Shown here one piece after another: positions 1 through 7,671 of a stretch of DNA of 14,622 nt. The notes under the pieces are model-generated. The model was not told where the DNA came from and ran no database searches. It saw nothing but the letters and a program-made list of their open reading frames with translations. The number at the start of each line of letters is the position of its first letter. Positions within the stretch are counted from its first letter, which is position 1. A program made the translations under genes and the position numbers. The stretch is from Peptococcaceae bacterium UBA5356 (GTDB taxonomy: Bacteria; Bacillota; Peptococcia; DRI-13; DTU073): contig DHPU01000024.1 in the NCBI GenBank assembly GCA_002407935.1, positions 13,868-28,489 on the forward strand, written 5' to 3'.

Positions 1-87
1 ATATATTATCATTATATAGTATGCTTTTGCTATTGATAAGGAAATTGTTTAAGCGGGAAAAGTATTGAAAATATAGAAGTAAAGATT

Positions 88-118
88 TTGTCTAATCTGA
101 TATAATAATTGATATAAT
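88..118 (+). promoter_or_regulatory. Weak candidate promoter for the selenium/sulfur gene cluster
   Basis: A TATAAT hexamer lies at 113-118, and a second one at 101-106, in a very AT-rich leader upstream of the first gene. The best -35-like partner is TTGTCT at 88-93, but its 19-nt spacing to 113-118 is long. A promoter is expected here because no gene precedes the cluster within the window; the exact boxes are a guess. Confidence 0.3.
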
Positions 119-149
119 AGTTAGAAAATTTTAGCGAGGAGGAGAGAGT

Positions 150-1250
150 GTGAAAAATGGTTTTTTTGAAGGGAAAAAAGGAATTGTTTTTACGGGTGCT
201 TTAGTTGGAATATTAGCTGTTTTGTTAGTGCAAGCGGGTAGCCCTCAAAATATGGGTATGTGTATTGCCTGTTTTATCCGGGATATCGCCGGCGCTCTAG
301 GATTGCATCAGGCAGCGGTGGTGCAGTATGTACGGCCGGAAATAATCGGGATTGTTTTAGGAGCCAGTTTAATGGCTCTGGGGAGAAGAGAATTTGGGGC
401 TAAGGGCGGTTCCTCACCTCTGACTCGTTTTGTATTGGGCTTTTTTGTGATGATAGGTGCCCTGATGTTTTTGGGGTGCCCTTTACGGATGATTTTACGG
501 TTAGGCGGCGGGGATCTTAATGCTCTTTTTGGTCTGGCAGGTTTTGTTACGGGGATTATCATCGGGATCTTCTTTTTAAACAGGGGCTTTAATTTAAAAC
601 GCAATTATAAATTACCTAAGCTGGAAGGTTATTTGTTTCCCTTATTAATGATCGGATTATTTGTATTGTTGATCGCTCGTCCGGCTTTTCTTTATTTTAG
701 TACGAAAGGCCCCGGTTCTTTGCATCCCGCCATTTGGATTTCACTCGGTGCAGGTCTTCTTGTCGGGCTTCTAGCGCAAAGAACTAGGTTGTGTATGGCT
801 GGTGGAATCCGTGATTTAATTCTTTTTAAGGATACCTATCTTTTATCAGGCTTCCTTGCTATTTTTGTTTTTGTAACCTTTGGTAATCTGTTTTTCGATA
901 CATATAAAGTGGGATTATTAGAGCAGCCTATTGCCCATGCGGATGGGTTATGGAATTTTTTGGGGATGATTCTGGTAGGTTGGGGCTCCATTCTCTTAGG
1001 AGGATGTCCTTTAAGACAACTAGTTCTATCGGGTGAAGGGAATACTGATGCGGTCATGGCCTTTCTGGGGATGCTGGTAGGTGCTGCTTTTGCCCATAAC
1101 TTTGCCTTAGCCTCTAGTGCAGCTGGGCCTGCTGCGAATGGTAAAATTGCGGTGCTCATTGGATTGGTCATTGTAGCTTTAATTGCATATTGTAATACCG
1201 AGGGATTAAAAATTGCTAAGGAAGGAGAGGTTAAAGTTGAAGCAAATTGA
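150..1250 (+). CDS. yedE: YedE/YeeE-family membrane transporter, selenium-metabolism type
   Basis: A polytopic membrane protein of 366 residues, in the normal size range for YeeE/YedE proteins, which are thought to move sulfur or selenium species across the membrane. It has about nine or ten hydrophobic segments and the repeated cysteine signatures of the family: CxxC at residues 38-41, GCPLR at 109-113, RLCMAGGIRD at 213-222 and GGCPLRQ at 284-290. The two GCPLR-like motifs reflect internal duplication of the fold. The GTG start at 150 is fixed by AGGAGG at 137-142, 7 nt upstream. The gene overlaps the TusA-like gene by 14 nt, and a DUF3343 gene follows. This trio is known from selenium-using bacteria and favours the selenium-associated YedE subgroup over thiosulfate import. 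The substrate is inferred from context, not shown by sequence. Confidence 0.85.
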   Translation: MKNGFFEGKKGIVFTGALVGILAVLLVQAGSPQNMGMCIACFIRDIAGALGLHQAAVVQYVRPEIIGIVLGASLMALGRREFGAKGGSSPLTRFVLGFFVMIGALMFLGCPLRMILRLGGGDLNALFGLAGFVTGIIIGIFFLNRGFNLKRNYKLPKLEGYLFPLLMIGLFVLLIARPAFLYFSTKGPGSLHPAIWISLGAGLLVGLLAQRTRLCMAGGIRDLILFKDTYLLSGFLAIFVFVTFGNLFFDTYKVGLLEQPIAHADGLWNFLGMILVGWGSILLGGCPLRQLVLSGEGNTDAVMAFLGMLVGAAFAHNFALASSAAGPAANGKIAVLIGLVIVALIAYCNTEGLKIAKEGEVKVEAN

Positions 1251-1443
1251 TGTGAGAGGGTTATCTTGTCCTCAGCCGGTTATCCTTACCAAAAAGGCTT
1301 TAGAGGAATCCCCTGAAGGGTTAGAGGTTTTGGTAGATGACCTTACAGCGAAGACTAATATAGAAAGATTTGTAAAGATTTCCGGTTATCAGGTAGAAAG
1401 CAAGGAGGAAGAGGAAAGCTTCCTTCTTAAGGTAAGGCGATAG
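1237..1443 (+). CDS. TusA/SirA-like sulfur (selenium) carrier protein
   Basis: A 68-residue TusA-family protein. It begins MKQIDVRGLSCPQP, with the conserved CPxP active-site motif at residues 11-14 (Cys11 is the expected persulfide or selenosulfide carrier) on the first helix of the small alpha/beta fold. I place the start at TTG 1237, 6 nt after GAAGGAGAGG at 1221-1230, rather than at an in-frame upstream TTG at 1213, because family members begin just before the first strand. The gene overlaps the yedE stop, which suggests translational coupling. In many selenium-using bacteria this domain is fused to a DsrE-like domain (YedF); here the protein ends after the TusA domain. It probably accepts sulfur or selenium brought in by YedE and passes it to a downstream enzyme. 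Confidence 0.88.
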   Translation: MKQIDVRGLSCPQPVILTKKALEESPEGLEVLVDDLTAKTNIERFVKISGYQVESKEEEESFLLKVRR

Positions 1444-1445
1444 CG

Positions 1446-1685
1446 GTGGAATATCTTGTACTCTTTTTTACGCAAGCAGGGGCACTTAAATATCATCGTT
1501 ATTTAGCTGGGATAGGGGTTAAAGGCGAACTAAAGCCAGTCCCCAGAAAGCTGAGCTCCAGCTGTGGCATTGCCGCCAGTTTCCGTTATAACGGTGACCT
1601 CAGCATGCTGATTAATAAGGATGTCGAGCGGATTTATACAATTGCCAATGATACTTATCTTCTGCAGTATGAAGTGGAAGATTAA
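1446..1685 (+). CDS. DUF3343 protein, putative Se/S carrier
   Basis: A 79-residue protein of the DUF3343 family, which is often annotated as a putative Se/S carrier because it accompanies YedE and TusA/YedF-like genes. The family hallmark is visible at residues 33-42 (PRKLSSSCGI), with one conserved cysteine at residue 40 that would carry the chalcogen. The GTG start at 1446 lies 2 nt after the preceding stop codon; its Shine-Dalgarno sequence is weak (AAGG in the end of the upstream gene), so translation is probably coupled. It is the last gene of the cluster, with a hairpin terminator 15 nt after the stop. The biochemical role of the family is unproven. Confidence 0.85.
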   Translation: MEYLVLFFTQAGALKYHRYLAGIGVKGELKPVPRKLSSSCGIAASFRYNGDLSMLINKDVERIYTIANDTYLLQYEVED

Positions 1686-1700
1686 AAAGAAGGTTGATCG

Positions 1701-1745
1701 AAAAGAGTGCCCTGTAATATCTTATTTCGGGGAACTCTTTTTTTC
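1701..1745 (+). terminator. Rho-independent terminator of the yedE cluster
   Basis: AAAAGAGT at 1701-1708 pairs perfectly with ACTCTTTT at 1734-1741. One mismatch is followed by CCC/GGG pairs (1710-1712 with 1730-1732). The loop is about 16 nt and the stem runs into a T tract at 1738-1744. Confidence 0.75.
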
Positions 1746-1890
1746 TGATGATTTGTTTGTTTTAGCCAAGGACTGCCTCGTGGTTCCGAATTCTCGGGCA
1801 GTACCTTGTCTAAAACGGTGCGGAGAAGAAACGAGCCAGTTATTTTTTGATGCGAATAGCATCTGAATTTTAGAATAAAAATGCTGTAAA
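1746..1890. repeat. Intergenic stretch with long imperfect inverted repeat
   Basis: No gene is supported here. The arms at 1760-1777 and 1797-1815 are near-perfect inverse complements (one mismatch and one bulge over 18-19 nt). The loop between them carries a second partly palindromic segment around GAATTC (1788-1793). A smaller hairpin, GATGC-gaata-GCATC, follows at 1849-1863. The structure is not followed by a T tract, so it is not a standard terminator. It could be a dispersed repeat, an RNA processing element or the relic of an insertion. Only the inverted repeat itself is certain. Confidence 0.5.
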
Positions 1891-1903
1891 ACACCGATGA
1901 ATA

Positions 1904-1912
1904 TGATACAAT
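1904..1912 (+). promoter_or_regulatory. Candidate extended -10 promoter of the restriction-modification operon
   Basis: TGATACAAT at 1904-1912 fits an extended -10 element (TGn followed by TACAAT), 38 nt before the methyltransferase start. The -35 region at 1884-1889 (CTGTAA) is poor, as is common with extended -10 promoters. A small AT-rich dyad, TTTTA-gaa-TAAAA, at 1868-1880 lies just upstream of the -35 position and could be an operator, but its composition makes chance likely. Confidence 0.4.
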
Positions 1913-1950
1913 GTCTACTATAAGGCTGATATGTGGCAAGGAGGCATAGA

Positions 1951-4104
1951 ATGGAAACATTAACAGTTGCAGAAGTTACTAGTGAATTAGAAATATCTCG
2001 TTCCTATTTATATAAAATAATAAAAGATGAAAGAATAAATTTAGATAAAACTAATACAGGGAGATATGTGTGGAATAATCAAACGGTAAATCAGTTAAAA
2101 ATGGTATTGGATGTTCCATTGGATTCTAAGCAAAAAGAGGATGATATCAATAAATTAATTAAAAAGTATGGTTTGAAGCAATCATATATAAATAATAGAA
2201 GATACTTAGGTAACAAGTATTCTTTAACATCTTTTATCAGAGAAACTGTTGCAGAAAATTGCTCAGGAGTTAATATTGTCATAGATATTTTTAGTGGCAC
2301 TGGAGCAGTTGCGGATGCTTTTAAGGATAAAATGGTTATAACAAACGACTTGCTATTCAGTAATTATATAAGTAATTATGCTTGGTTTGCTCCTATGAAA
2401 TATTCAGAACAAAAAGTTATAGAGTATATTGCAAAATATAATGACATCAAGATTTCCGAGAATAACTATATGAAAGAAAATTTTGCGGATACATTTTTCT
2501 CGGCTGATGATTGCAGCAAAATAGGATATGTTAGAGAGCGAATAGAAATCGAGTACAGAAATAGCAAAATCAATTTCAAAGAATATGCTATTCTGATAAC
2601 TTCCCTACTATACGGAATGGATAGAATAGCTAACACCGTGGGACATTATGATGCTTATAGAAAAAATGTTGAATTTGACAAAGAGTTAATATTTCCTGTC
2701 CTTCTACCTGAGCAAAATTTGAATGAAAACAACCAATGTTATAACAAGGATGCCAATGAGCTTATTGATGAATTAGAGTGTGACCTGCTATATTTAGATC
2801 CTCCATATAACTCAAGGCAATATTGCGATGCATACCATTTGCTTGAGAATGTAGCACGTTGGGAAAAACCAGAGGTTTTTGGTGTTGCAAGAAAAATGGA
2901 CAGGACATCACTAAAAAGTGATTATTGCCTGATAAGTGCTACTGAAGCCTTTGAGGATTTAATTGAAAAGGCAAATGCGAGATATATATTGCTATCCTAT
3001 AATAATATGTCAAATAAGGGAAATGACAGATCGAATGCTAAAATATCTGATGAGGATATTTTAAGAATACTCAATAAAAAAGGAAAGGTTACTGTATTTG
3101 AAAAAGAGTATAAAAGTTTCTCTACTGGAAAGTCTGACATCAATGATAATACAGAACGATTATTTTTGTGCGAAACGTACTCAGGTTTAAAAGAGAAACG
3201 AGATTTGGCATGTCCTTTGAATTATACTGGAGGGAAGTACAAGCTATTTCCACAACTAAAGCCATATTTCCCGAAAACAAGCTGCTTTTTAGACCTGTTT
3301 GCCGGTGGATGTAATGTAGGAATCAATTCTAATTCAACGAGAATTATTTTTAATGATATAAACAAAGATATTATGGATCTAATGCAGTATTTTAAAAATA
3401 TGGATACAAATGCAATATTAAATCGAATAGACCAAATAATTAAGGATTACGGTTTATCAAGAACTGATTTGTATGGATATAATTATTATCATTGTAATAG
3501 TAGTATCGGACTTGCTAGTTACAATAAAGAAAGGTTTTTAAAGCTAAGGACAGACTATAATCTTAAAGTAAAAATAAATAAAAAAGACTTGGCAATGCTT
3601 TATGTCCTTATTGTTTTCTCTTTCAATAATCAAATACGATTTAACCGCCATGGAGAATTTAATTTGCCTGTTGGAAAAAGAGACTTTAACTTTAAAATGA
3701 GAAGCAAATTAATACTCTTCTGTGAAGCTTTAAAGAAGAGAGACATTTTATTTAGCAATAAAGATTTTAGAAAAATAAATTTAAACGAATTGCCAAAAGA
3801 TGCTTTTATATATTGCGATCCGCCATATCTAATAACTACTGCCACATACAATGAAAGTGGTTCTTGGACGGACAAAGATGAGCTGGATTTACTGGAATTT
3901 TTAGTTCAAGCGGATAAATTAGGACTTAAGTTCGCTCTTTCCAATGTTTTGGAAGCAAAAGGTAAAGAAAATTCCATACTAAAAGAGTGGATTACAAATA
4001 ATAGATATACGCTCCATTTATTAAACAAAAGTTATTCAAATAGTAACTACCAAAGAAAGAACCGAAACGCTGTTTCAGAGGAAGTTCTTATTACCAATTA
4101 TTAG
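1951..4104 (+). CDS. HTH-fused double N6-adenine DNA methyltransferase (type IIS, M.FokI-like)
   Basis: A 717-residue fusion. Residues 1-50 form a MerR/excisionase-like helix-turn-helix (TVAEVTSELEISRSYLYKII). Two Dam-like adenine methyltransferase domains follow. The first has motif X RYLGNKYSL (84-92), motif I DIFSGTGAVA (112-121) and catalytic DPPY (283-286). The second has NYTGGKYKL (424-432), DLFAGGCNVG (448-457) and DPPY (623-626), and the protein ends EVLITNY. The double-domain plan matches M.FokI, where each domain modifies one strand of an asymmetric site, so the target should contain an adenine on both strands. The start at ATG 1951 follows AAGGAGG (1938-1944) by 6 nt. The endonuclease gene begins 14 nt after the stop. 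The HTH may let the enzyme repress its own promoter, as in some 5-methylcytosine enzymes with N-terminal HTHs, but that is inference. The gene is AT-rich compared with its flanks. Confidence 0.92.
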   Translation: METLTVAEVTSELEISRSYLYKIIKDERINLDKTNTGRYVWNNQTVNQLKMVLDVPLDSKQKEDDINKLIKKYGLKQSYINNRRYLGNKYSLTSFIRETVAENCSGVNIVIDIFSGTGAVADAFKDKMVITNDLLFSNYISNYAWFAPMKYSEQKVIEYIAKYNDIKISENNYMKENFADTFFSADDCSKIGYVRERIEIEYRNSKINFKEYAILITSLLYGMDRIANTVGHYDAYRKNVEFDKELIFPVLLPEQNLNENNQCYNKDANELIDELECDLLYLDPPYNSRQYCDAYHLLENVARWEKPEVFGVARKMDRTSLKSDYCLISATEAFEDLIEKANARYILLSYNNMSNKGNDRSNAKISDEDILRILNKKGKVTVFEKEYKSFSTGKSDINDNTERLFLCETYSGLKEKRDLACPLNYTGGKYKLFPQLKPYFPKTSCFLDLFAGGCNVGINSNSTRIIFNDINKDIMDLMQYFKNMDTNAILNRIDQIIKDYGLSRTDLYGYNYYHCNSSIGLASYNKERFLKLRTDYNLKVKINKKDLAMLYVLIVFSFNNQIRFNRHGEFNLPVGKRDFNFKMRSKLILFCEALKKRDILFSNKDFRKINLNELPKDAFIYCDPPYLITTATYNESGSWTDKDELDLLEFLVQADKLGLKFALSNVLEAKGKENSILKEWITNNRYTLHLLNKSYSNSNYQRKNRNAVSEEVLITNY

Positions 4105-4118
4105 GGAGGCGAGTGATA

Positions 4119-6110
4119 ATGCTTATAAAGAACATACCTTATCAGAGTTTCTGTTGGGTTATAGGAACAACAAGCTTCAGAACAGCCAAATTGAATTTAA
4201 AAATAGAGCAACAGTTATTGCTTTTGAGTGATTTTCACCAACAGTATCTGGGAAAACATAAAGAATGGGTTTGGAATAGTAATACTCAAGAGGATTATTA
4301 CGACTTTATGAAAACGTTTAAATTTCTTAGTGGAGACGCTGCTCGTAAAGATAAAGATGCCAGAGAAAAAACTTCAGGACTGGTAGAACTGGGTCTAATT
4401 AATCCAGATAGAACAATAACGGAAGTCGGATATGAGTTGCTCAATATTACCAAAACCGGAGATTTTGAAGAAAATAATTATTTTAACATAAATAAAGATA
4501 GCTATGTCTATTTTAAACAGTTGCTTAAAACTACAATAAAAGTAAATGAAAAATCCGTTAGACCATACTATGTATTAGCAAAAGCACTTGTTGAACTTGA
4601 GAATCTAACCTATGATGAGTTTACTTACCTTTTACCTTTGGCTGTTTCTCTTGAAAGTGCCAATACGGTAATATCCAAAATAAAAGAACTTAGAAAAGGT
4701 ACACTGTCAATAGAGGATATTATCTTTGAAGACTTAATGCTTATGGATAATTATCAATTGGCACAAAAAACTCTATTAGAGAATCAGGTTACTGAAGATT
4801 TAATATGTCTAATTGGAATGAATAGGAAAAGCAGAAATTATGATAAGCCTTACTTTAATCTATATAATAAAATTGTTGAGGTATTTCTTAATAAAAAGCA
4901 CAATAAAACTTATGAATTATATTTGGCAGCGAAAAAAATTAATCAAAAACCGGGCACACTATGGAGAAATTTCTTGTTTAAAACCTCCAGTGAAAGCAGC
5001 ATAAAGAAAAATGGCATTAAGATGGTTGACGAGAACCTTCCTTTTCATACTTGCAAGTCCGAATATAAACTCAAGCAGGTATTTTTTAAATATCTTCACG
5101 TTTTTAAAGCTATGGCAACTCTTTCTGATTACTTTGATTTAAACAGAAGGTATTTTAATCTTACTGATACATTAATATTCGAAGATCAAACAGTTCGATT
5201 CGATATGATACCAAAGTATTTCTTTGAGATGTGTATTGATAATATTTATACTGATTCATTTATTGAAAGTACAAATTTAACAAGAACTGTTTCATTGGAG
5301 GAAATATCCAAGGGACTGATATTCGCTGAAGAAAAAATTTATGCAAGAATAAGCAAAGATTTAGGTATTATTATACAAACAGCTGAGCAAGCAACAAATT
5401 TTATTAAGAACGAACGTTATAGGAGATTTAATCAATTAATAGACAAAAAATTCAGCAATCCCGTATTATTGGAACTATTAACTTGCTTTGAGTTAAGAAA
5501 TGATTCAAGAACAGAAGAGCTGGTAACAGATGAAGCAGACATACCGACAATATTCGAGTATGTTTTAGCTATAGTCTGGTATAAAGTCAGCGAAAGACGA
5601 GGAAATATTCTTGATTATATGAAGCTTTCATTAGAAGCAAATCTTTTACCAAAAACGCACGCTGCCGGAGGATATGCCGATATTATCTATGAATATGAAG
5701 CATGTCAGGAGTATCCAAAGCACACCTTATTAATTGAAGCTACTTTGGCAGATGGAATTAACCAAAGAAGAATGGAAATGGAACCTGTTTCGAGACATTT
5801 AGGAGATTATAGGATACGATACAATAATCCATTTGATTATAGCCTATTCATAAGCACGTTCTTACACAAAAATGTTGTTGCGGATTTTAGGGGGAGAAAA
5901 CATATGCAATATTATGGCACAAATGATGAGTGCATAGATGGAATGAAGATTATATCATTGGATACCAAAGCTCTTAAAGAGATACTAAACAATGGAATCA
6001 GCTATAGGCATTTATACGGAGTCTTTGATAAATATTATAAATCTGACTTAAGATTGCCTGAATGGCATGATAATTTAATCAAGGAAGCGATGGGAAATTA
6101 CAGCACTTAA
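4119..6110 (+). CDS. AlwI/BspD6I-family type IIS restriction endonuclease
   Basis: A 663-residue protein resembling the AlwI family (AlwI, BspD6I/BstNBI, MlyI, PleI), which binds a short asymmetric site and cuts a few bases away. The N-terminal part (roughly 1-300) would hold the winged-helix DNA-recognition region. The C-terminal nuclease shows THAAGGYADIIYE with Asp521, then Glu540 in LLIEATLADG, then MEMEPVSRH with Glu553; Glu480 in IFEY is a likely fourth acidic residue. The Glu540-Glu553 spacing of 13 matches, from memory, the E469-E482 pair of BspD6I, so the active site looks intact. It is slightly longer than BspD6I (about 604). I prefer ATG 4119 over the in-frame GTG 4113, because GGGAGG at 4104-4109 sits 9 nt from the ATG but only 3 nt from the GTG. 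It is co-transcribed with the methyltransferase. The recognition sequence cannot be read from the protein. Confidence 0.9.
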   Translation: MLIKNIPYQSFCWVIGTTSFRTAKLNLKIEQQLLLLSDFHQQYLGKHKEWVWNSNTQEDYYDFMKTFKFLSGDAARKDKDAREKTSGLVELGLINPDRTITEVGYELLNITKTGDFEENNYFNINKDSYVYFKQLLKTTIKVNEKSVRPYYVLAKALVELENLTYDEFTYLLPLAVSLESANTVISKIKELRKGTLSIEDIIFEDLMLMDNYQLAQKTLLENQVTEDLICLIGMNRKSRNYDKPYFNLYNKIVEVFLNKKHNKTYELYLAAKKINQKPGTLWRNFLFKTSSESSIKKNGIKMVDENLPFHTCKSEYKLKQVFFKYLHVFKAMATLSDYFDLNRRYFNLTDTLIFEDQTVRFDMIPKYFFEMCIDNIYTDSFIESTNLTRTVSLEEISKGLIFAEEKIYARISKDLGIIIQTAEQATNFIKNERYRRFNQLIDKKFSNPVLLELLTCFELRNDSRTEELVTDEADIPTIFEYVLAIVWYKVSERRGNILDYMKLSLEANLLPKTHAAGGYADIIYEYEACQEYPKHTLLIEATLADGINQRRMEMEPVSRHLGDYRIRYNNPFDYSLFISTFLHKNVVADFRGRKHMQYYGTNDECIDGMKIISLDTKALKEILNNGISYRHLYGVFDKYYKSDLRLPEWHDNLIKEAMGNYST

Positions 6111-6159
6111 AATTTAAAGAATGGTAAAAAATACAATCATAATCACTCCAGCCGAGTTA

Positions 6160-6174
6160 TATAAATAATTTATA
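6160..6174. repeat. AT-rich dyad upstream of the small membrane protein gene
   Basis: TATAAAT at 6160-6166 and ATTTATA at 6168-6174 are perfect inverse complements around one central base. This lies in the 102-bp gap between the endonuclease and the membrane protein gene. It may be part of a promoter or operator, but no convincing -35/-10 pair is seen and AT-rich dyads arise easily by chance. Confidence 0.25.
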
Positions 6175-6212
6175 CAGTGTTATTGAGTTTAAGAAGAAAG
6201 GAGTGAGTTGTG

Positions 6213-6725
6213 ATGGATAGTTTACTTGCCCTGAGGGGATTTACGCTTATTTATCTTAATCTTGTTTTTATTTTAGTCGGGATAGCCTTATATCTGTTAC
6301 AGGCAGTGGGTCTGTATGGTATGGGCAAAAATGCAGATGTAAAACATAATTGGGTAGCTTTTATTCCTATTGTTAATGCTTATGTTTGGGGGAAAATAAT
6401 TAAAGAAATTAAAATTAGTAAATATGTTCTTCCTTATCCTGAAATTGTTTTACCCGTAGCGCCTTTTATTTACGGTCTTTTATTTGATTTTAGTATGCTG
6501 GGGCCGTTATTATTACTTTGTCTTTTTGTTCTTTATGCAGCTGGGTTTTATCGCCTTTATTCATTATATAGGCCGGATAGTGTGGCGATATACACTATTA
6601 TCAGTATTGTGTTTCCTTTTGTCGTTCCCTTTTTCTTTTTTAATCTAAGAAAGGAAAGTCCTCTATCTACACAGGAGAATAAACGGGATCGTGATTCTGC
6701 CCCTGAGTCGAAGGGCGAGAAATAA
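6213..6725 (+). CDS. Small integral membrane protein, function unknown
   Basis: A protein of 170 residues with about four hydrophobic segments and a charged C-terminal tail rich in Lys, Glu, Asp and Ser (last 25 residues). Between the first and second segments is a GLYGMGKNADVKHNWVAFIPIVNAY motif-like stretch (two overlapping signatures, GLYxMxKxxxVKHxW and AFIPIxNxY). This pattern recurs in uncharacterised Firmicutes membrane proteins. The start is ATG 6213; an in-frame GTG at 6210 is equally compatible with AAGGAG (6198-6203) and would add one residue. It stands alone between the restriction operon and a strong terminator. I do not recognise a function; there are no catalytic or transport motifs. 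Confidence 0.75.
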   Translation: MDSLLALRGFTLIYLNLVFILVGIALYLLQAVGLYGMGKNADVKHNWVAFIPIVNAYVWGKIIKEIKISKYVLPYPEIVLPVAPFIYGLLFDFSMLGPLLLLCLFVLYAAGFYRLYSLYRPDSVAIYTIISIVFPFVVPFFFFNLRKESPLSTQENKRDRDSAPESKGEK

Positions 6726-6741
6726 ATAATTAAATGGATAA

Positions 6742-6783
6742 AATAAGAAAACCCGAGGCTTTAGCCTCGGGTTTTCTTATTTT
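6742..6783. terminator. Strong, probably bidirectional terminator
   Basis: A perfect 19-bp stem joins 6742-6760 to 6765-6783 with a TTTA loop. The core is CCCGAGGC/GCCTCGGG. The right arm ends in T-rich sequence and the left arm begins A-rich, so it can terminate from either side. It separates the membrane protein gene from the sporulation-type genes. Confidence 0.9.
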
Positions 6784-6799
6784 AAAGGTTAAGGTTGGA

Positions 6800-6827
6800 A
6801 CCCTAGTATCAATTCTTTCATATGATA
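6800..6827 (+). promoter_or_regulatory. Sigma-K-like promoter of first cysteine-rich gene
   Basis: The -10 box CATATGATA (6819-6827) fits the sigma-K consensus CATAnnnTA exactly. An AC at 6800-6801, 17 nt upstream, fits its minimal -35 consensus. The same arrangement with the same spacing recurs before the paralogous gene, and 13 nt around the -10 box (6816-6828) are identical at both sites. A sigma-E reading is weaker because no GAATA-like -35 box is shared. Confidence 0.65.
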
Positions 6828-6875
6828 AGTTAACGGAAAAACCATGAAAGATCTTTAAACAAGGAGGGAATTATT

Positions 6876-7646
6876 TTGGAGAAGGAATTTATTACTCAGG
6901 TAAAAGGGGCCTGGAATAGTCCGGAAATACAGGCTTTAGCGCAACGGTGTTTTCATAAGAAATTTTGTTGTACACCTGTTATTATGGAAAAGGTTTGTGC
7001 CTCGGGGCAAAAGTGTTTCCACGATATTCATTATCTGTTTAAAACTGATGCTGGGGTTCCGGTTCCTGCTGATGCTTGTCCCATCAATTGTATTGCCAGT
7101 AACCTGAAGATAGTAGGGGTTAATGCCCCTGTTCCACCGGGTGGATTTGCACCAAGACGGGTAGGGGATTGCATTATCTTTACTATTCAATACAAAGTAC
7201 GTGTTTTCTTTGAGTTCTTTGATACAGCAAGTGACAGTTTAGAAATGGGCACGGCCTCCGGATGCTTTGATCGGGAATTGGCTGTTCCTGTGGAGGATTT
7301 TCAGGGCGGCTGTATTTTATGTAAACCGGAGGAAACAGAAATTTGTGTCAGAAGGATTAATTTCGATTGTATTCGGGCAGTTCTTGTTCCTCGTCCGGCA
7401 GGCTTTCCTACGACCTTTCCACCCTTTGCGATTGAGGTTACAGTGGAAAAAGAATTTTTTGCTTTGGAATCGGGCCGTTCCATTATCTGTATTCCTACTT
7501 GTGCTAATGAATGTATTGAGTTGCCTTTTCCTGTATTACCGGGAGAGTGTGTACCTTTTGAACGTGAACCTTTATGTGACGAATTTTGCCAAGAGACCGA
7601 TTTACAAACTGGGCGTTGTGCCCAATGTCCACCTCCGCAGCCATAA
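6876..7646 (+). CDS. Cysteine-rich protein, candidate spore coat component (paralogue 1)
   Basis: A 256-residue soluble protein with 21 cysteines (about 8%) and no signal peptide or membrane segment. I do not recognise a named family. Cysteines occur throughout, many in short patterns: CC at 32-33, CPINC, CILC, CIPTCANEC, and a C-terminal CDEFC (234-238) followed by CAQC (248-251) and a PPPQP end. Hydrophobic beta-type stretches alternate with them (YKVRVFFEFF, AIEVTVEKEFFAL). The TTG start at 6876 is 8 nt after AAGGAGG (6861-6867). A close paralogue follows 98 nt downstream. The sigma-K-like promoter points to synthesis in the mother cell late in sporulation, and dense cysteines would suit disulfide cross-linking of a coat or outer layer, as known for cysteine-rich coat proteins of Bacillus. 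Metal binding is an alternative. The function is inference; that the gene is real is well supported. Confidence 0.85.
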   Translation: MEKEFITQVKGAWNSPEIQALAQRCFHKKFCCTPVIMEKVCASGQKCFHDIHYLFKTDAGVPVPADACPINCIASNLKIVGVNAPVPPGGFAPRRVGDCIIFTIQYKVRVFFEFFDTASDSLEMGTASGCFDRELAVPVEDFQGGCILCKPEETEICVRRINFDCIRAVLVPRPAGFPTTFPPFAIEVTVEKEFFALESGRSIICIPTCANECIELPFPVLPGECVPFEREPLCDEFCQETDLQTGRCAQCPPPQP

Positions 7647-7671
7647 AAGAAGAAAAAAAGGGGGTCAAGAT

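Noticed and set aside
1778..1830. tRNA or tRNA-Sec-like gene in the intergenic inverted repeat
   Set aside because: A GGTTCC-like segment is present, but there is no cloverleaf, acceptor stem or proper T arm.
1682..1960. Minus-strand open frame of 92 codons in the intergenic region
   Set aside because: It covers the terminator, the inverted repeat and the promoter region, has no convincing ribosome binding site, and its translation shows no recognisable pattern.
512..3379. Using GGATC occurrences to test for AlwI specificity
   Set aside because: GGATC or GATCC occurs both outside and inside the methyltransferase gene (for example 512-516, 2797-2801, 3375-3379), but a methylated genome keeps its sites, so presence is uninformative.
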